From: Synchiropus splendidus
Lineage: Eukaryota > Chordata > Actinopteri > Syngnathiformes > Callionymidae
Direction: 5' to 3'
DNA length: 64,000 nucleotides
NCBI RefSeq assembly: GCF_027744825.2
Contig: NC_071349.1
Location: 18,600,501-18,664,500, forward strand
The position numbers and the translations under genes are program-made. Below the pieces are notes generated by a model, which saw only the letters and a program-made list of their open reading frames with translations, was not told where the DNA came from and ran no database searches. The stretch's first letter is position 1; each line of letters begins with the position of its first letter. Shown piece after piece: positions 1-13,500 of the stretch.

Positions 1-390
1 GCAACAGAAAGAATCACTGTTTATGCGGCAGCTTTGATATGAGGTGTTCTATTTACGGAGCACTCAAGCGTCTCTTCTCTCCTCTTTGTTGCTTCAAGTG
101 GGTGTTGTATGAAAGGCCCCATTGGAGAGGGACCTCGGGGACCCTGGGCTCTCCCCAACAGCTGCCCAGCTGTGGCACTTAGTGGACCGCCTCTCCGTCT
201 CAACCTCCCAAGTGCTGCCGACTCAAACGCCAAAGCCTTGATGTCACAGTGGAGACACAGGCTGCGGTGTGAGAAGCCAGCCAGCAGCTGAAGTGAGTGA
301 GAAGTGTGAGGCCGGTTTTTAACATGGAGGCTTCAACAGTGAGCAGTGTTTTAATGCTGCGAACTTTAGCTGAAGCTTTAAGGAGTGGGC

Positions 391-1113
391 TCTGATGAGG
401 CTTCATGAAACAGCGTCACCAATGTCACAACTCAGAGCAGGTGGCGCGCTTGGTTTAATCATGGTTTTGTAAGGAACGTAGTCGGGCGACCCTCATGCAG
501 CAGACAGAGACGGAAGGTTGAGTCCAGCAGTTTAATCGACCTCACTTCAAGTACTAAATCTCAGCACAGAAGGAGTGAAACAGGACAAGAAACTAAGAAC
601 AAAAGGAAAACAAGAAAAAAAAAAAAACTACTGTACTTCTAATCACGAAGGAGATTCGAAGAAATACATAAATAAAACAAGAACACTCGACGATAAAAAA
701 CTAAGGGAGCTAGAAAGGACAAATACAAAAAACACAACGCGAGATGGCGACAGAGTCCAAACATCAAAAATAGAAACAGTCGAATAGCTTGACAAGCGTC
801 TATCACGTATCAAGTCCAAAAAAAAAAAAAAAAAAAAAGCACTGGAAAACCAAAGGCGTTCAAATAGTCAGCGAGATGATTGCAGGATCAGACTCAGGTG
901 TGTGTGTGTCTGTGGTGGGAAAAAGACTCCCAATCCTGGAAGAGAGGCGGAGAAAGAGGCGGGAACAGGAAGCAGTCCAGACCAAACCGAACAGACGGAG
1001 GGGGGTTCGTGACAGGTTTGGTTCAAATGGTTGTTCCGACCGGAAGATGTTAGAGGAGACAGCGCCACCTACTGAGCTCCATAAAAGAGGACGCTGTTTC
1101 ATGAAGCCTCATC
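391..1113. mobile_element. palindromic MITE, possibly split by an insertion
   Basis: The left half at 391-455 (TGATGAGGCTTCATGAAACA, then AGGTGGCGC) and the right half at 1051-1113 (AGCGCCACCTACTGAGCTCC, then GACGCTGTTTCATGAAGCCTC) are the two arms of the family found elsewhere in the window, but about 600 bp apart instead of about 100. The intervening 460-1050 segment is A-rich and unrecognised; it may be an inserted sequence. Confidence 0.6.
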
Positions 1114-4100
1114 ACTTTCGCCACTTTGTTTCTCAGCTCAAATGTAGGTGGCGTCTTTAACAGGCAGTGAATATTCTCCAGCAGTTTCCACAGAGTTGGA
1201 AATGATAGACACAGTTTAGTGCCATGTAAGCAGTTTGTTTACATGGTGAGGTGCTGCCTGAATCAGGCAACAGCAACAATGGTGGACAGTGCAACAGTAC
1301 ACAAGTGTCTCCGCCTCATTCTGCACTGCCCTGAGCTGCAAGCACTTTTGTTGCCAACACGTCACCCACATCTTTGGCAGCAGTGGGCGCCGCATTCATG
1401 TGGATTTCACAGCGTGACACCTGGTGCAATAACCTATTTTAATCTAGTTTAATTTTATTAATTTTATTTTTAATTTTATTTGTATTCTTATCTTATTATT
1501 ATTATTAGTATTAGTATTATTTTATTCTCTGTGTGATGCTCTTCCTGACTGGATGCCCTTTCTTGCCTCTATTGCTGCTGGAAATGTAAATTTCCTGGAG
1601 GAATTTAGTGAAAATGCACAAAAAGAAAATGCCACTTTATGCCCGTTTCCATCTTATTTTTTTGTGATTTGGAGGAGATGATGTCATCAGACAGCATCAC
1701 GAAACAGCTGATGCTGAACAACTGATCATGGACAGATTTCTGTTTTCCGTTTCCGAATTTATCGTCCGCCAACATATATGTTTGACGTGATATCCATTCC
1801 TGTCATTGTTTATTTGCAAACCTGTTTAAAACCCTGGTGAAAACTCGTACTTTCCATTGATCAAAGCGCAGACAAATCCACCTCCTCTTGGCGTTAGAAC
1901 TTCTCGCAAATTTCCATTTTCCATTCATTTTCGCTCATTGTGAAGATTGGAATAATAAGAATAGGTGAGTGGAAAACTCCATTAATGTCCTTGCATCTAG
2001 TTGTTCTCACAGCTGCATCGCTGCATGATCCAATATGAGATGCCCATCAGAATCAGAACCACCCTGGTTGGGCACCTCAACCAAGCTAAGACAGTGATCC
2101 GTCTTGAATACAATATTAGTCACTTTTAAAACAGAAAATAGTCACTGCTGACTTCATGTATCTCAGGTAACCTAGCGGAAGCAGCAAGCAGCACCAGCAT
2201 GACCAACAACGGGACCCCTTTTTATCAAAAATAAATGCGTTTAAATTGCAAACAACGGACAGAAAACCCATCTGTATTCTCCCCCGCTCCATATCCAAGT
2301 GCTTCTCTGCGCGCAGAAACATCCTCTGGGCGAGAGCAGCAGATGAAAGCGAGACCAAGCAGGCATGAAAGTCCAAGTCCTGGTAATCAAGTTGACCTCC
2401 AGGCTTCTGCTTTGGTTAAAAGAACGGCTTCTCATTCACCTGTAAAGCTCCTCACCTCCTTTCGAATTCCCCCTGCCTCCACAACAAAACCGCTCTCACA
2501 AAAGGCTGGATTCAGAACAAATTCTGGAGCCGTTGTTCCATCAAGGCTTTTGTGAAGGTCCTGGAAGAAGAGAGCTGCAGAGTCAACAGTAAAGTGATCG
2601 TTTTCACAGAGGTTTTTTTTGGGCTTTTTCAATGGGCTTCATTTGTTTCAATCGCAATGTTATTAAAAAACGTAATTGAATTTGATCTCTTTATGTGACA
2701 GCCTGTTAAGAGCTCAGGAGTGGTGGGGGAGAAGTGAGTAAAAAATGCTGATGAGAAGCAGATTACCTGAAAATAGCCTGCTGGATCAGCAGCTGCGAAG
2801 TGTGTGCAGGTGTGAGTGGAGAAGACTGGCAACATGGAGATTAAAAATAACAGTCCTCAGCAGGTGGAGTTCATGTGGCGCGCTCCACTTATGCCAAGTC
2901 AATATGTGGGTCAGCGACTTGAAGATATGAAGGTAAAAACAAACAAAACACTGTCAGGTGAACACATGAAAGTGGCTGCTGTGATCAATAGCAACGTCTC
3001 AAGTTTCTTCTTCTTGTTCAGTTTGTACTAAAGCAAATCTCTGAGAAGAGTTTTAGTTCAGATCAGACCATAAAAGCCCATTTATTCAATGCACATAACA
3101 CTGCATTTCATCTCAAAACCAATGCTGGTAACCATTTAAAACCAACCATTTCCACTAAGTCAGTGGGGATAAACAATCCCAACAACTGGTTGCTAAGCAA
3201 CACAGCCCCCCCCCTTCAGTCCGCCCAACACAAATGTTCTGTTTTACAAACAGCTCTCGATACCCTGAAAGATGGAAATGTTGCTTTTTCTCGGTTTATT
3301 CCTCCGGTGTTCCTGATAGAGATGAACAGCACAATACAAGCTGCCATGAGAGATAACTCCTGCAATAATTCAAAAAGCAATTTTGCCCAACATTCCGCTT
3401 AATCTAGGAGACTATTTATTGCAGCCGACACCTATTTGGAATCAACCCCGCGTGAGGACGGTATTGACACGGCAGCTTCTGGAGAAAGTCAAGCGTTTAT
3501 TTCGGGTCACTTTGTGTTTGTCGCCAGCACGAGCCATTTTTTATCTCTGTGTTACGACGGCACCGTCATGAAGAGCAGCACCAGATGTTCAGGCTCGACA
3601 CAGTGTGTCCTTTCCTGTTGCCATACTTTCTTCCTCTTGACACGGGGTGCGTACCATTTGTATCCACCTTCCCGAATTGTCTCTCTGTCTCATCCTCCGA
3701 CCTGCACCCCGATGCTCTCAAGCCCCTCCCACTTCTGCCTCATAATTTCACGACGTTTTGTGCTGGGATATTTTAGACTTAGAGTTTAGTTCACTACGTA
3801 TTTTCGGGTTATAAAAAAGCACATAAAGTTTGATATTCTGAATTAGTTTTCCTCTTAGATATAGCAGGGCAACACATCCTCACAACATGGACTTTTATGT
3901 CTTCTACTGAGGAGAACCAGTAACCCTTCTCCACCAGAGGTGGTGCTATGACTCTTGTGCCGTGGTGATGCTGGATGTCTGCGCTAACAATGGGATTCAT
4001 TTCCAGCACTCCCCTCCCATAAAAATGTCCTTTCAGCTCCGCCTCCATCTCCATCCAGGAAGTGCCTTGTCAATTGATGCTATTGAGCTCCGGCCCAGTC

Positions 4101-4332
4101 GGACCTCTCCGGCGGGCCAACTGTTGTCTTGGAGAGCCATATGAGCTGCCAGAGCGGGACTCAGCCTGGGGAGCTGCTCACCACAGGCCAGAGGGCTCCA
4201 GTTTAGGGTTACCACTTTCACTCTGGTCGGTATGGAAGCTAGAATTATGGCCCAAGTCCTTCACTTCAGTCATGTCAAGCGGACCGGACTAGAGTTGTAA
4301 ATACAACACAGAGTCAGTCACAATAGACATTT
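1114..4332. other. intergenic DNA, no gene recognised
   Basis: Mixed-composition sequence with short AT-rich runs (1440-1525). Only short open frames, none resembling a known protein. Confidence 0.7.
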
Positions 4333-5694
4333 AGGCTGTGACCCACTCCTCCCCCCAACACTGGCACGTAACACCAGCACTTGGTTCTGAGCTCCCTCCA
4401 CTATGAAGCTCCCTCCACTATGAAGCTCCACTATGAAGCTCCCTCCACTATGAAGCTTCCTCCACTATGAAGCTCCCTCCACTGTGAAGCTCCCTCCACT
4501 GTGAAGCTTCCTCCACTGTGAAGCTCCCTCCACTATGAAGCTCCCTCCACTGTGAAGCTCCCTCCACCGTGAAGCTCCCTCCACTGTGAAGCTCCCTCCA
4601 CTATGAAGCTTCCTCCACTATGAAGCTCCCTCCACTGTGAAGCTCCCTCCACTGTGAAGCTTCCTCCACTGTGAAGCTCCCTCCACTGTGAAGCTCCCTC
4701 CACTGTGAAGCTTCCTCCACTGTGAAGCTCCCTCCACTGTGAAGCTCCCTCCACTGTGAAGCTCCCTCCACTGTGAAGCTCCCTCCACTATGAAGCTCCC
4801 TCCACTGTGAAGCTCCCTCCACTGTGAAGCTTCCTCCACTATGAAGCTCCCTCCACTGTGAAGCTCCCTCCACCGTGAAGCTCCCTCCACTGTGAAGCTC
4901 CCTCCACTATGAAGCTTCCTCCACTATGAAGCTCCCTCCACTGTGAAGCTCCCTCCACTGTGAAGCTTCCTCCACTGTGAAGCTCCCTCCACTGTGAAGC
5001 TCCCTCCACTGTGAAGCTTCCTCCACTGTGAAGCTCCCTCCACTGTGAAGCTCCCTCCACTGTGAAGCTCCCTCCACTGTGAAGCTCCCTCCACTATGAA
5101 GCTCCCTCCACTATGAAGCTCCCTCCACTGTGAAGCTCCCTCCACTATGAAGCTTCCTCCACTATGAAGCTCCCTCCACTGTGAAGCTCCCTCCACTATG
5201 AAGCTCCCTCCACTGTGAAGCTCCCTCCACTGTGAAGCTCCCTCTACTGTGAAGCTCCCTCCACTGTGAAGCTCCCTCCACTGTGAAGCTCCCTCTACTA
5301 TGAAGCTCCCTCCACTGTGAAGCTCCCTCTACTGTGAAGCTCCCTCTGACCACCAAGTGAAGTGACTGACGTTCCTCAGAATTGGGACGACACTCCATGA
5401 CATCACGCGTAAAGACAGCGTGTCATTGGCTACCGTCAACAAAGGGAAGAGTGGTCCTGGCTACTAACATCTCCCTGTTGTCCTATCCAACATTGTTTTG
5501 GAATCAAGTCCTTTGGTCTCCTGGACATCTCTCCACACTTCATATTCCCACTTGGTTTCAAGTCAGCTCCGGAGCTCCCTGGGTTTGAAGGCATCATTTC
5601 AAGTGGTGAACGGCCAGTGAGGAGGACTGGGACACACCACACTGACACGTGACGCGCGGAGCTCAGTTTTATGGGGAGAAGTGGGACACAGCCT
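4333..5694. mobile_element. non-autonomous DNA transposon with internal minisatellite, copy 1
   Basis: Ends are inverted repeats: AGGCTGTGACCCACTCCTCC at 4333 and, read inward from the other end, AGGCTGTGTCCCACTTCTCC at 5694. The unique flank 5348-5620 matches, in reverse complement, 59080-59360 of the second copy (for example the shared GACTTGAAACCAAGTGGGAA and AGTCACTTCACTTGGT). The part 4360-4390 also matches the other side of copy 2 (AGAACCAAGTGCTGGTGTTA). There is no transposase. No clear target-site duplication was seen, so the superfamily is open. Confidence 0.75.
4390..5347. repeat. 17-bp minisatellite, about 56 units
   Basis: Tandem AGCTCCCTCCACTGTGA units with A/G and C/T variants (ACTATGA, GCTTCC, CACCGTG). 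One short unit lies near 4424. Because 17 is not a multiple of three, all frames stay open on one strand, giving spurious repetitive peptides on the minus strand. A block of 18 units (306 bp) is duplicated: positions about 4533-4838 repeat at 4839-5100. Confidence 0.97.
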
Positions 5695-8600
5695 CATACT
5701 TAGGATCACCATAACAGAGTAACCGGTCGGACAGATACTCCACATCTCTTCTTCTGTATTTGGTCGCAGCTTGCTACATCTGCCTTCGCTTCATTTAGAA
5801 AGCATGTTGTCATGGCTCGGTGCTGAGCCTGTGTTTGGCGCCTCTTCACTGTAGAGCAGGAAAGCATTAGTGCATGTGACACTGTAATTACATGATGTGT
5901 AATTATACTATAAACCCAGTGCTGCGGTCGCCGGAGGTAGGAAAGAATCCCAGCGAGAAAGGCTGTTAGATTCATGCATCAGGAAGGAGAGAGAGGCTTC
6001 AGTCTGCTGCCTGGGAATGATGAGTCCCACCATCCAAGTCTGTCCTCCACAACCTTCTCCACCTCAGATATACTCATTTGATTCACACTCTGGCTCCTCC
6101 TCGCCCCTGTTGCACCCTGCCTGCACTCTCTTCTTCGCCTCCTCCAATCTCTGACCTTTTGTCTAAATGATGTGTCTGTTTTCATGTTTCAGAATTTCTT
6201 TCTGACTCATTCTCCTCCTTAAAACTCTCTTAATCTCAGTCTCCCACCCGTCATCCATTACTCTGAGTCCTTATATATATAATACTATCTGGAATACTTG
6301 ATTGAAACATGTAATATTTACTTTTTTTCCTGATATATATAAATATTTTTTTTCCTTTTTGGAATCTAAACATTGTCTACATACATGGTGTGATGCTTAG
6401 CCAACCTTTGTGAACAAACCACCCAGGCATGATGTCCGCTACTTCTCCAACACCCCTGACTCCATCTGACCATCTTCAGACTTCATCTCTTCACTCGGTC
6501 TCTGTCCCACAACTTCGCCCCTCAACAAATACTCTGCATCAACCTTGTTCTTAAAAATCATCTGAGAGAGAGAAACAAAAGCAGCCAGCCATTTGAGACT
6601 GTTATGGTTTCAGAAGGTTTATGATTCATGGGTTCACATCATTTTCATGTTGGTAATGATTTCTGTTCTTAAAAAGCAGGAGCGAACCAACTTGTCCGAT
6701 ACTGACCCCTGGACCAGTCAGCCATGCGCCCTCTCTAAATGCTTTACCCTTTCGTTCCAGTGCGTTGCTATTGATCGTGGAGAACAATGAAGAGCTCAAA
6801 GTCTCCGTAACCTTCACCAGGGCTCTGGTGCTGCTCAGAGACAAATCCAAGTGCGGCGAGCCGGACTCACCTGCCACACGCTGTTTAGTCTCCCCTGCTG
6901 CTCATCCATCACTCGCTGACAGCCGAGCAGACGGACGGGAGCGCGTCCAGCGTCCAACCGGCTTGAGGTTACTGCGGTCGGTTCCAGAGCTCAGGACCAA
7001 GGCGGTCGACCTTGGCTCATGTACCTGGATGTGGACGAACATTTGAAGATCCTGTAGCCAGAGAACAACGTCATAATAACACATGAAATAAAGACCTCAG
7101 CGGAGATTCTGATTCGCTGGATTTGCATTTTCACCTGCTGCTGCCTCCTGCTCATCCTCTCTTTCTCCAGCCACTTCCAACCAAACCGCCAGTAGTTTTT
7201 GTCAATGTATTTTGTGTCAGCCGGTTTCAGTTTTCTAGCAGTTTTTGAACTCAATCTTAGTTTAGCTTTCCGTCTTTTTGCTATGTATCAAGTGTTTTGT
7301 TGAAAAACAACTTGTCATTTTTGTTCAACTTGGATAGTTCGACTATGCACTAGCGTCCTGGCAGAGTCAGGCGAGTGGAGCATCACACGGTCGCTGAGAA
7401 GTGCACATTTACACACTCTCGGAACAAATTTAAAACTATCGAAACACATTATAATATTTCAAACAAATTTACGAACTTGTTTGGCAAACTTTTTTCCTGG
7501 GATTGTATGTGTATTTCCAAGATTGTAAATGTGTTTTCAGAGTTTATAAATATGTTCCCTGTGTTTGCAAATTTTCCGAAGAACGGTATGGAAAGTGGTG
7601 GGGACCAAATTACAGACGCGATCCAGTAGTGGTCGCTGCAATGTTCCACTCATATATTTTTATTTTGTGATATGTAGACATGATTTTATTATATTTATTC
7701 TACTCAGTTTTTCCAATTTTCTCAACAGCATCAAGTCTATTTTTTTCTTTTTTTTTGTTTGGTAAATGTGATGCACATGACTTGCACCTGGTTCTGCTGC
7801 TGGTTGGACTTTTCCATGACCAATATCTGTGCGATGATCACATGGTTTCATGTCATTTCACAAGGTTTTGGTTTGTTTACGTGTCAGTAGATTGAATATG
7901 GTTGTTGATCACAAATGAAATCCAGAGTCATGAATCAGTTCTATTATTTCAATGGGTCCCGGGCCCATTTGTTCAAGACGACCGGCAGCAGCACCTCAGC
8001 AGAACTAGACTCTGCAGTCCGACTGCTGCTGGAAAGTGGGTCGACCTGCGTCAGAAAAATCCGCACTAATACTTGGGTACTTTATACTGAATAAACACGG
8101 GTAATATGATACTTATTCCAGCTTTTTTAAATGAGGAAATACCAGATTAAATTGCCCTAATTCAACTTCTTCACTCTGACGCAACTGTTATTGTAAACTC
8201 AATGGGAATGAATGAATGAATGAATGGAAATCGGTGACTCCTGCCCAGTCAGCAGGGCTCAGACGCCAACGCCGCACTGTCAGCCGGCCGCGAGGCGAAA
8301 TCGCATCACGGTGACCAGCGAATGACCGTGATGATGTCAGTCTGCGTCAGCTGCTGTGGAAATATGCTTGTCATCATCCGTTCTCGGGTGGATGTGAACT
8401 TTCTGCTCGCACCTCCTCTCTATCAGACTCCCGTGTCCCCTCGGGTCCAGTTTCACATCGGATCTCCAAATTCCAAAATGCGTGTTGCTGCAACAGCCTT
8501 CAGGTGTTTCCATGCCGACGTTTCTGCTGGGTTTCAGGTGTTTATCAGGTTAAAAAAACAGAAATTAATGCAAAGATCATTTGTAATTGTCAGGATAAAA

Positions 8601-9754
8601 AAGGTGGGTAATGGATGTTTGTGAAAATCATTATTTTAAAATCAGGAACCTTTATTTTGGTGCTGTTAAAATAGGTTTTTGCGAGGAAAACACCATTGAT
8701 CAGGAGCAAACAATGTGCTTTTCATGAATTCTGATGCCTGTTTTATACTTTGTGTTTGTTTCTCTACTGTATGTAAGATATTACATGCAAGTAACAACTA
8801 CAAATACATTATTTTGTAAGTGATTTACCCGCAGGTTTAGTGTGCGCCCAGGGGTAAACACAGGAATTAAGCTAACAGAAGAAGAGGCACAAACCTGTTG
8901 TGAAACAAGCATAGCATTAGCATACAGCGGTTTTACTTTCATTAACACCCAGAATGCAAATTCAATGAGATTTTTTTTCTCTTCTGTGCAGAAGAGATTC
9001 TCATTACGAGACGCCCAGTTGTGTCCCTGGGCAGATGGAGCTCAGTGTGGGTGAAACAAAGCGAGAAACAGCGCTTTGCTAGCTCCCTCTGCGTGGAAGC
9101 ATTCAGATGGAATTCGCCGTTCTCAGTTCTTGTTTTTCGAGCTGCTGGGGTGAGTGGAAGTAGCGTTTTTTAAAAGTCTGGATTTCCAGAATCGTAAGGT
9201 TTCATTTCCAGTAACCTAGCATCATTAGCATTAGCATCACGGACATTAGCCTTAAGGACATTTCCAGACTTGATCACGAAGTCTTCCACTCAGACCGAGC
9301 TTCCGATGTCGTCATGACAGCGTCTGTAATGAAGACGGAGCACAAGCTGCGGAAAAGGGAATTTCCGATTCCGTTCCTCTTTCCGTGGAAGCCAGTTCGG
9401 TGGAGATCAATGTGCGGATCCAACCCCGTGCTAAACCTGATCCATCAGCTGAGTCATGCTGCAGGTGAAGCTGGCGCAAAGGATGAGCTCATCTGTTTGG
9501 ACCTGGACCTGATCTGCTCTCCCGTGCTTCAGAAGCCTTCCACAGCAGCTTTAGCGCCATGGCAACCATCAATAGGGGTGATACGCAAATGATCCTGTTT
9601 ACCCTTCTTCAGAGCTTTAAGTCATTTCCGCCGCATTCAAAAAGTCTGTTGAATCCTACGTCAACAGAAACATCACAGTTTCTGTTGTCCTCCGATGATA
9701 GCGTCACGTGGCAAAGAAGACCTCTCCACTCATGAGCTGTGGTTCATCTGAATT
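5695..9754. other. intergenic DNA, no gene recognised
   Basis: Nothing identifiable apart from a (TGAA)n run at 8207-8226 and AT-rich tracts at 6270-6360 and 7660-7765. Open frames are below 105 codons. Confidence 0.7.
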
Positions 9755-9967
9755 GATGAGTGACTCATGAAGCCTCATGAAACAGTGTGTTCATTTTCAG
9801 AGCCCACTAGGTGGCACTGTCTGCGCTGAACCTTTTAGAGCAGCAACCTCATATCATTTTTATTGGAATTATCATGGTAACTTCATCTCATTTTTAAGCC
9901 TAGAGCGCCACCGACTGGGCCGTGAAAAGGAGGACAGTGTTTCATGAAGCCTCATCAGCCCGTCACT
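9755..9967. mobile_element. palindromic MITE (hAT-like), near full length
   Basis: Arms GAAGCCTCATGAAACAGTGT ... CAGAGCCCACTAGGTGGC and, inverted, AGCGCCACCGACTGGGC ... CAGTGTTTCATGAAGCCTCA ending AGCCCGTCACT. The central region is about 110 bp. No coding capacity. Confidence 0.8.
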
Positions 9968-10077
9968 GCTCTAAAAAGCAAGTGATTCCACTGTTTGTAT
10001 TTGGGCAATGTTGATTTTAGGATTAAACCATGAGAAACAGACCTTGATCGAGATGAATATACTCAAGATAGAAAATG

Positions 10078-10142
<65 letters not shown>
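10078..10142. repeat. poly-A followed by (TA)n
   Basis: About 25 A then about 19 TA dinucleotides, then TGTGTG. Simple repeat, possibly the tail of a retroelement. Confidence 0.95.
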
Positions 10143-10147
<5 letters not shown>

Positions 10148-10461
10148 TTATAATATATTTTTAAGAACCAGATGAAAAAGGAGGAGCAGAAATGTGCCAT
10201 GAAACAATCTACTATAAATAATAAAAGTGACAATAAATAATAAAAAATAATAAAAGTGACTAAACGAAACAGTGAAAAATAGAAGATTTTTATTGATTAT
10301 TTATTAGACATCTGTTTTTGACTCCTTCATATTGAGCAACTTGTCAGAGGCTGCTGAACGTTAGACAATAGCTGCAATACTGTTTATTTGTTTATTTGTA
10401 GATCTTCCTGATTTATCTCATATTTATTTATTTATGGACATATAGTTTTATATAGTTTTTG

Positions 10462-10563
10462 GAAACCGGAGGCCTCAGACTGAAATTTTGTTGCCATAAT
10501 ATAGTGATATGTTTTTGTGCAATGACAATAAAGGAAGTCTAAGTCTAAGTCTAAGTCTAAGTC
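10462..10563 (+). mobile_element. LINE (L2-type) 3' tail with hexamer repeat
   Basis: GAAATTTTGTTG ... TTTTTGTGCAATGACAATAA AGG followed by four to five AGTCTA units (10536-10563). The CAATGACAATAAAG end followed by a short tandem repeat is the standard 3' end of fish L2-family LINEs. Only the UTR tail is left; there is no reverse transcriptase. Confidence 0.7.
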
Positions 10564-13500
10564 ACGTGACTGGGCTCCATTCACACCAGCACTTTCAGGC
10601 TCAAACATCACAAGCTCGGACTGAAGTGGGCACTTTACTCAGCAGTGCTGACAGCCCAAGCGCCGGCACCGTCTCAGCAGTGCCTCAGCGATCCTGGTTC
10701 TATTCCCCCAAAAGCGTTGAAATCCAGACACACACACACACTCACTCACTCACACACCTGCTGTGGGCCGTCACTCGCCTGCATGGCTGTCTGGCGGTTA
10801 ATCGCCGATTTGGCACACTTATGGTGACAACAGACCCAGGTCCAGTTTCAGGCACTTATAGTGCTCGTACACGCCCAGATATTCCGTGTCCCTTCAGACC
10901 TCTGACCCTCACGTGCAGACAGGCGGGAACAAGCGGCCTTGCTTCCACTGTAGCTGCAGAGGCTGAAGCCGGCGAGGCGACCCGGAGGACCTGTCACCAG
11001 CAGCTCCGCCGCGACTCCAGGCTGGAGCTCCAATTATTCCCACTGACAAGTCAAAAACGGCTGGACGGTTTTCTATGGACTGGAAGGCTCGGCGCGCTGT
11101 GGCTTTGCGACTGGATGGGAAACAATTAAAGTGCTACTTGGCAGCACATGAAGCCAGATGGTGATAAAAACGGAGCGTTTCGGCTCTGGAGGGCCTCAGA
11201 GCTCCGGCTGTCTGGAGTCATGAGCGTGGGCTGCTGACGGCTGGAGAAACTCCTGATGCCTGCGTGACGTCATCCACTTTGAGGGCCACATGCATGATGG
11301 AAGAGGAAGCGCTGTGTTCTGCAGTCGTCCCTGGCAACATGAATACCCAGCATGCACCTCACCTGCCGCGGACACCATCCTGGTTGTCTCCCTCACAGAC
11401 AGTACGGGGCGTGGGGGGTGAGGTTAGGGTCACTCAACAATGAAATTCTTGATGTCTTCTGGTCATGTGACCGACCGCGGAAATAAAAACCACAACAGAA
11501 CAGAACTTTCAAAATGTGTTGTGAACCTTAACTCACTTAAAGAGACACGCCAAACATGACGGTGAAGTTAGAGCTCAGCTTTGAGATGGCAACGTCGCTG
11601 GTTCGTAACAAGTTGCTTTTTACTTCAACAATATTTTCACTGTTCAACTGCTTTACCTCTGAGTCACGTCAGCCCTGTAGCAGCATGTTTTCAGTGTCTC
11701 CAACATGACTCATGTCTTTACCAAACCACGTCAGGGACTCGCGCAAGGAGCGGTTTGTGGTCCCTCAGCACAGCGTGAGGGGGAGTGGGAGGGGCTTATG
11801 GGCACCACAGCGCAGGTCAAGGAATGACTTTCTCAAATAAATACCCCAAATATTTAGGGGTGGAGAAGAGAGGGCACTGTTCTCAGGGGCTCGGCCTGTG
11901 AACCTGACAGTCTGATCCTGTCCCAACTGTCCAGCAAACATCTGGACCATCTCCTCCTCCACCCCTCCCCCTCTTTCTTTAAAAACTGAGCCCTGAATGA
12001 AAACAACTCTACACCCCTTGTTGGGGTCACAGATCAAAAAGATCTGCCACTTCTGGCTAAAAACATCCTGGCATTTTCAGGGCGTGGCCAGGCCCTGTTC
12101 TAAACTAGACAAGGTGAACGATATTGGGTTGGAGGACAAAGTGTTGGGAGGAGGAGGAGGAGCCACGGAGCGCATCCACCCCAGCAAACACCTTCGGAAA
12201 GAGAAACATTCATTTAGCAGAGAAAACAAGTCCCCCTCACAAGAAGTGGGTGAATGGACCACTTCAGCTGGAGGAGGAAGTTCCAGCGAGGGACAGGATG
12301 TTCCCCTCAGGAGGCACTTGAGACGGGCCCTGGGCCAAGAGCCGCTCTGCTTCTCTCTGTCACCATCCAGCTTTGCCCTCCCCCCCCGGACTTGGTGGCT
12401 TGGAGTGGCTTGTCCGGGCAGACTGGACCTGGCTCGGCCTCAGTGGACCAGTGGGAAGGCAGTGAGGACGGCGGGGAAACAAGACGCCCAAACATCGTGA
12501 CCCAAACGGCCTTTTAAAACGTCCAGGTCAACTGATTTCTGTTTGTTAATTTTAAAACATGAATTGATTTATGGTTTGCCATAAATAATCCTATTCATCG
12601 CTTTACAGAAGTTAAGCTCCAACAATTCACGAGGCCTTTAAACTCAACAAAAATAGATTCATAATTCTCTTTAGATCAAACAGTAGAGAAGCAGACCTCT
12701 GCCAAGCAGCTCATTCTGTCAGAATCTTTTAAAGCATTTTTAAAATGATATTTTTTAAAAATGTTGACCGACACTTAAAGTCATGAAAAGTGAGGTTTAA
12801 ATGAGCTCAATTCCAGCTCAGTGGGCTGCACCGTTCCAGTCACACAACCCACTAGGAAGAAGAAAGACAGTAGTGCGCCACCTGCAGGAGCCAGGTGGTA
12901 ATCCAGAACACTTGACAAATAACTTTTCCAGTGTTTTTGTTAGCAGACTTCGACATCTGTCAAATAAATACAAATCTGTTTACATATTTATTTATTGACA
13001 TTTATTTTATTGATATTATTATTATTATTGTAATCTCACACTTGTTAAACGTGTTTACACATACATTTGCGGTGTTATCTTGTGTATAGAATTCCATCCC
13101 AGCTTTATTTTTTGTGGTCTTTTTGGCGCTACCAAGACTCCATATCGCTTCACTACATTTCAGCAGATGCCTTTGAGACTCACCGTGGATCCTCCCTGAT
13201 CTGAACCCACATCTGGCTCCAGGGTCTGATCTGGAACTGAGATGAAGCAAACCAAAACGCTACAATAAAGCCTCCGTGAACCCTGCTAAACCGTTCAGCG
13301 CTAAATAAATAGCCCCTGCTCTGATTATTTCGATGGAAACTCCGTCCAATGATCCCGGAATTTTTCATATTGATGCGACTGTGGTCGGTTTGGATGGGGA
13401 AACCAGGCGCCCACAAAGTCCCATTTTTGTGGCTCTAAGTTTGTCTTATTGACACGTAAACCCTCGATCACTTGGCTGTAAACAACCACAGACCGGAGTC

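Noticed and set aside
4533..5398. Series of overlapping open frames encoding SQWRELHSGGSFTVEGA-type repeats
   Set aside because: They are translations of the 17-bp minisatellite; all three frames stay open because the unit lacks stops. No gene context.
10509..11129. 206-codon plus-strand frame
   Set aside because: Starts in the LINE tail and runs through a hexamer and CA repeat; composition looks random.
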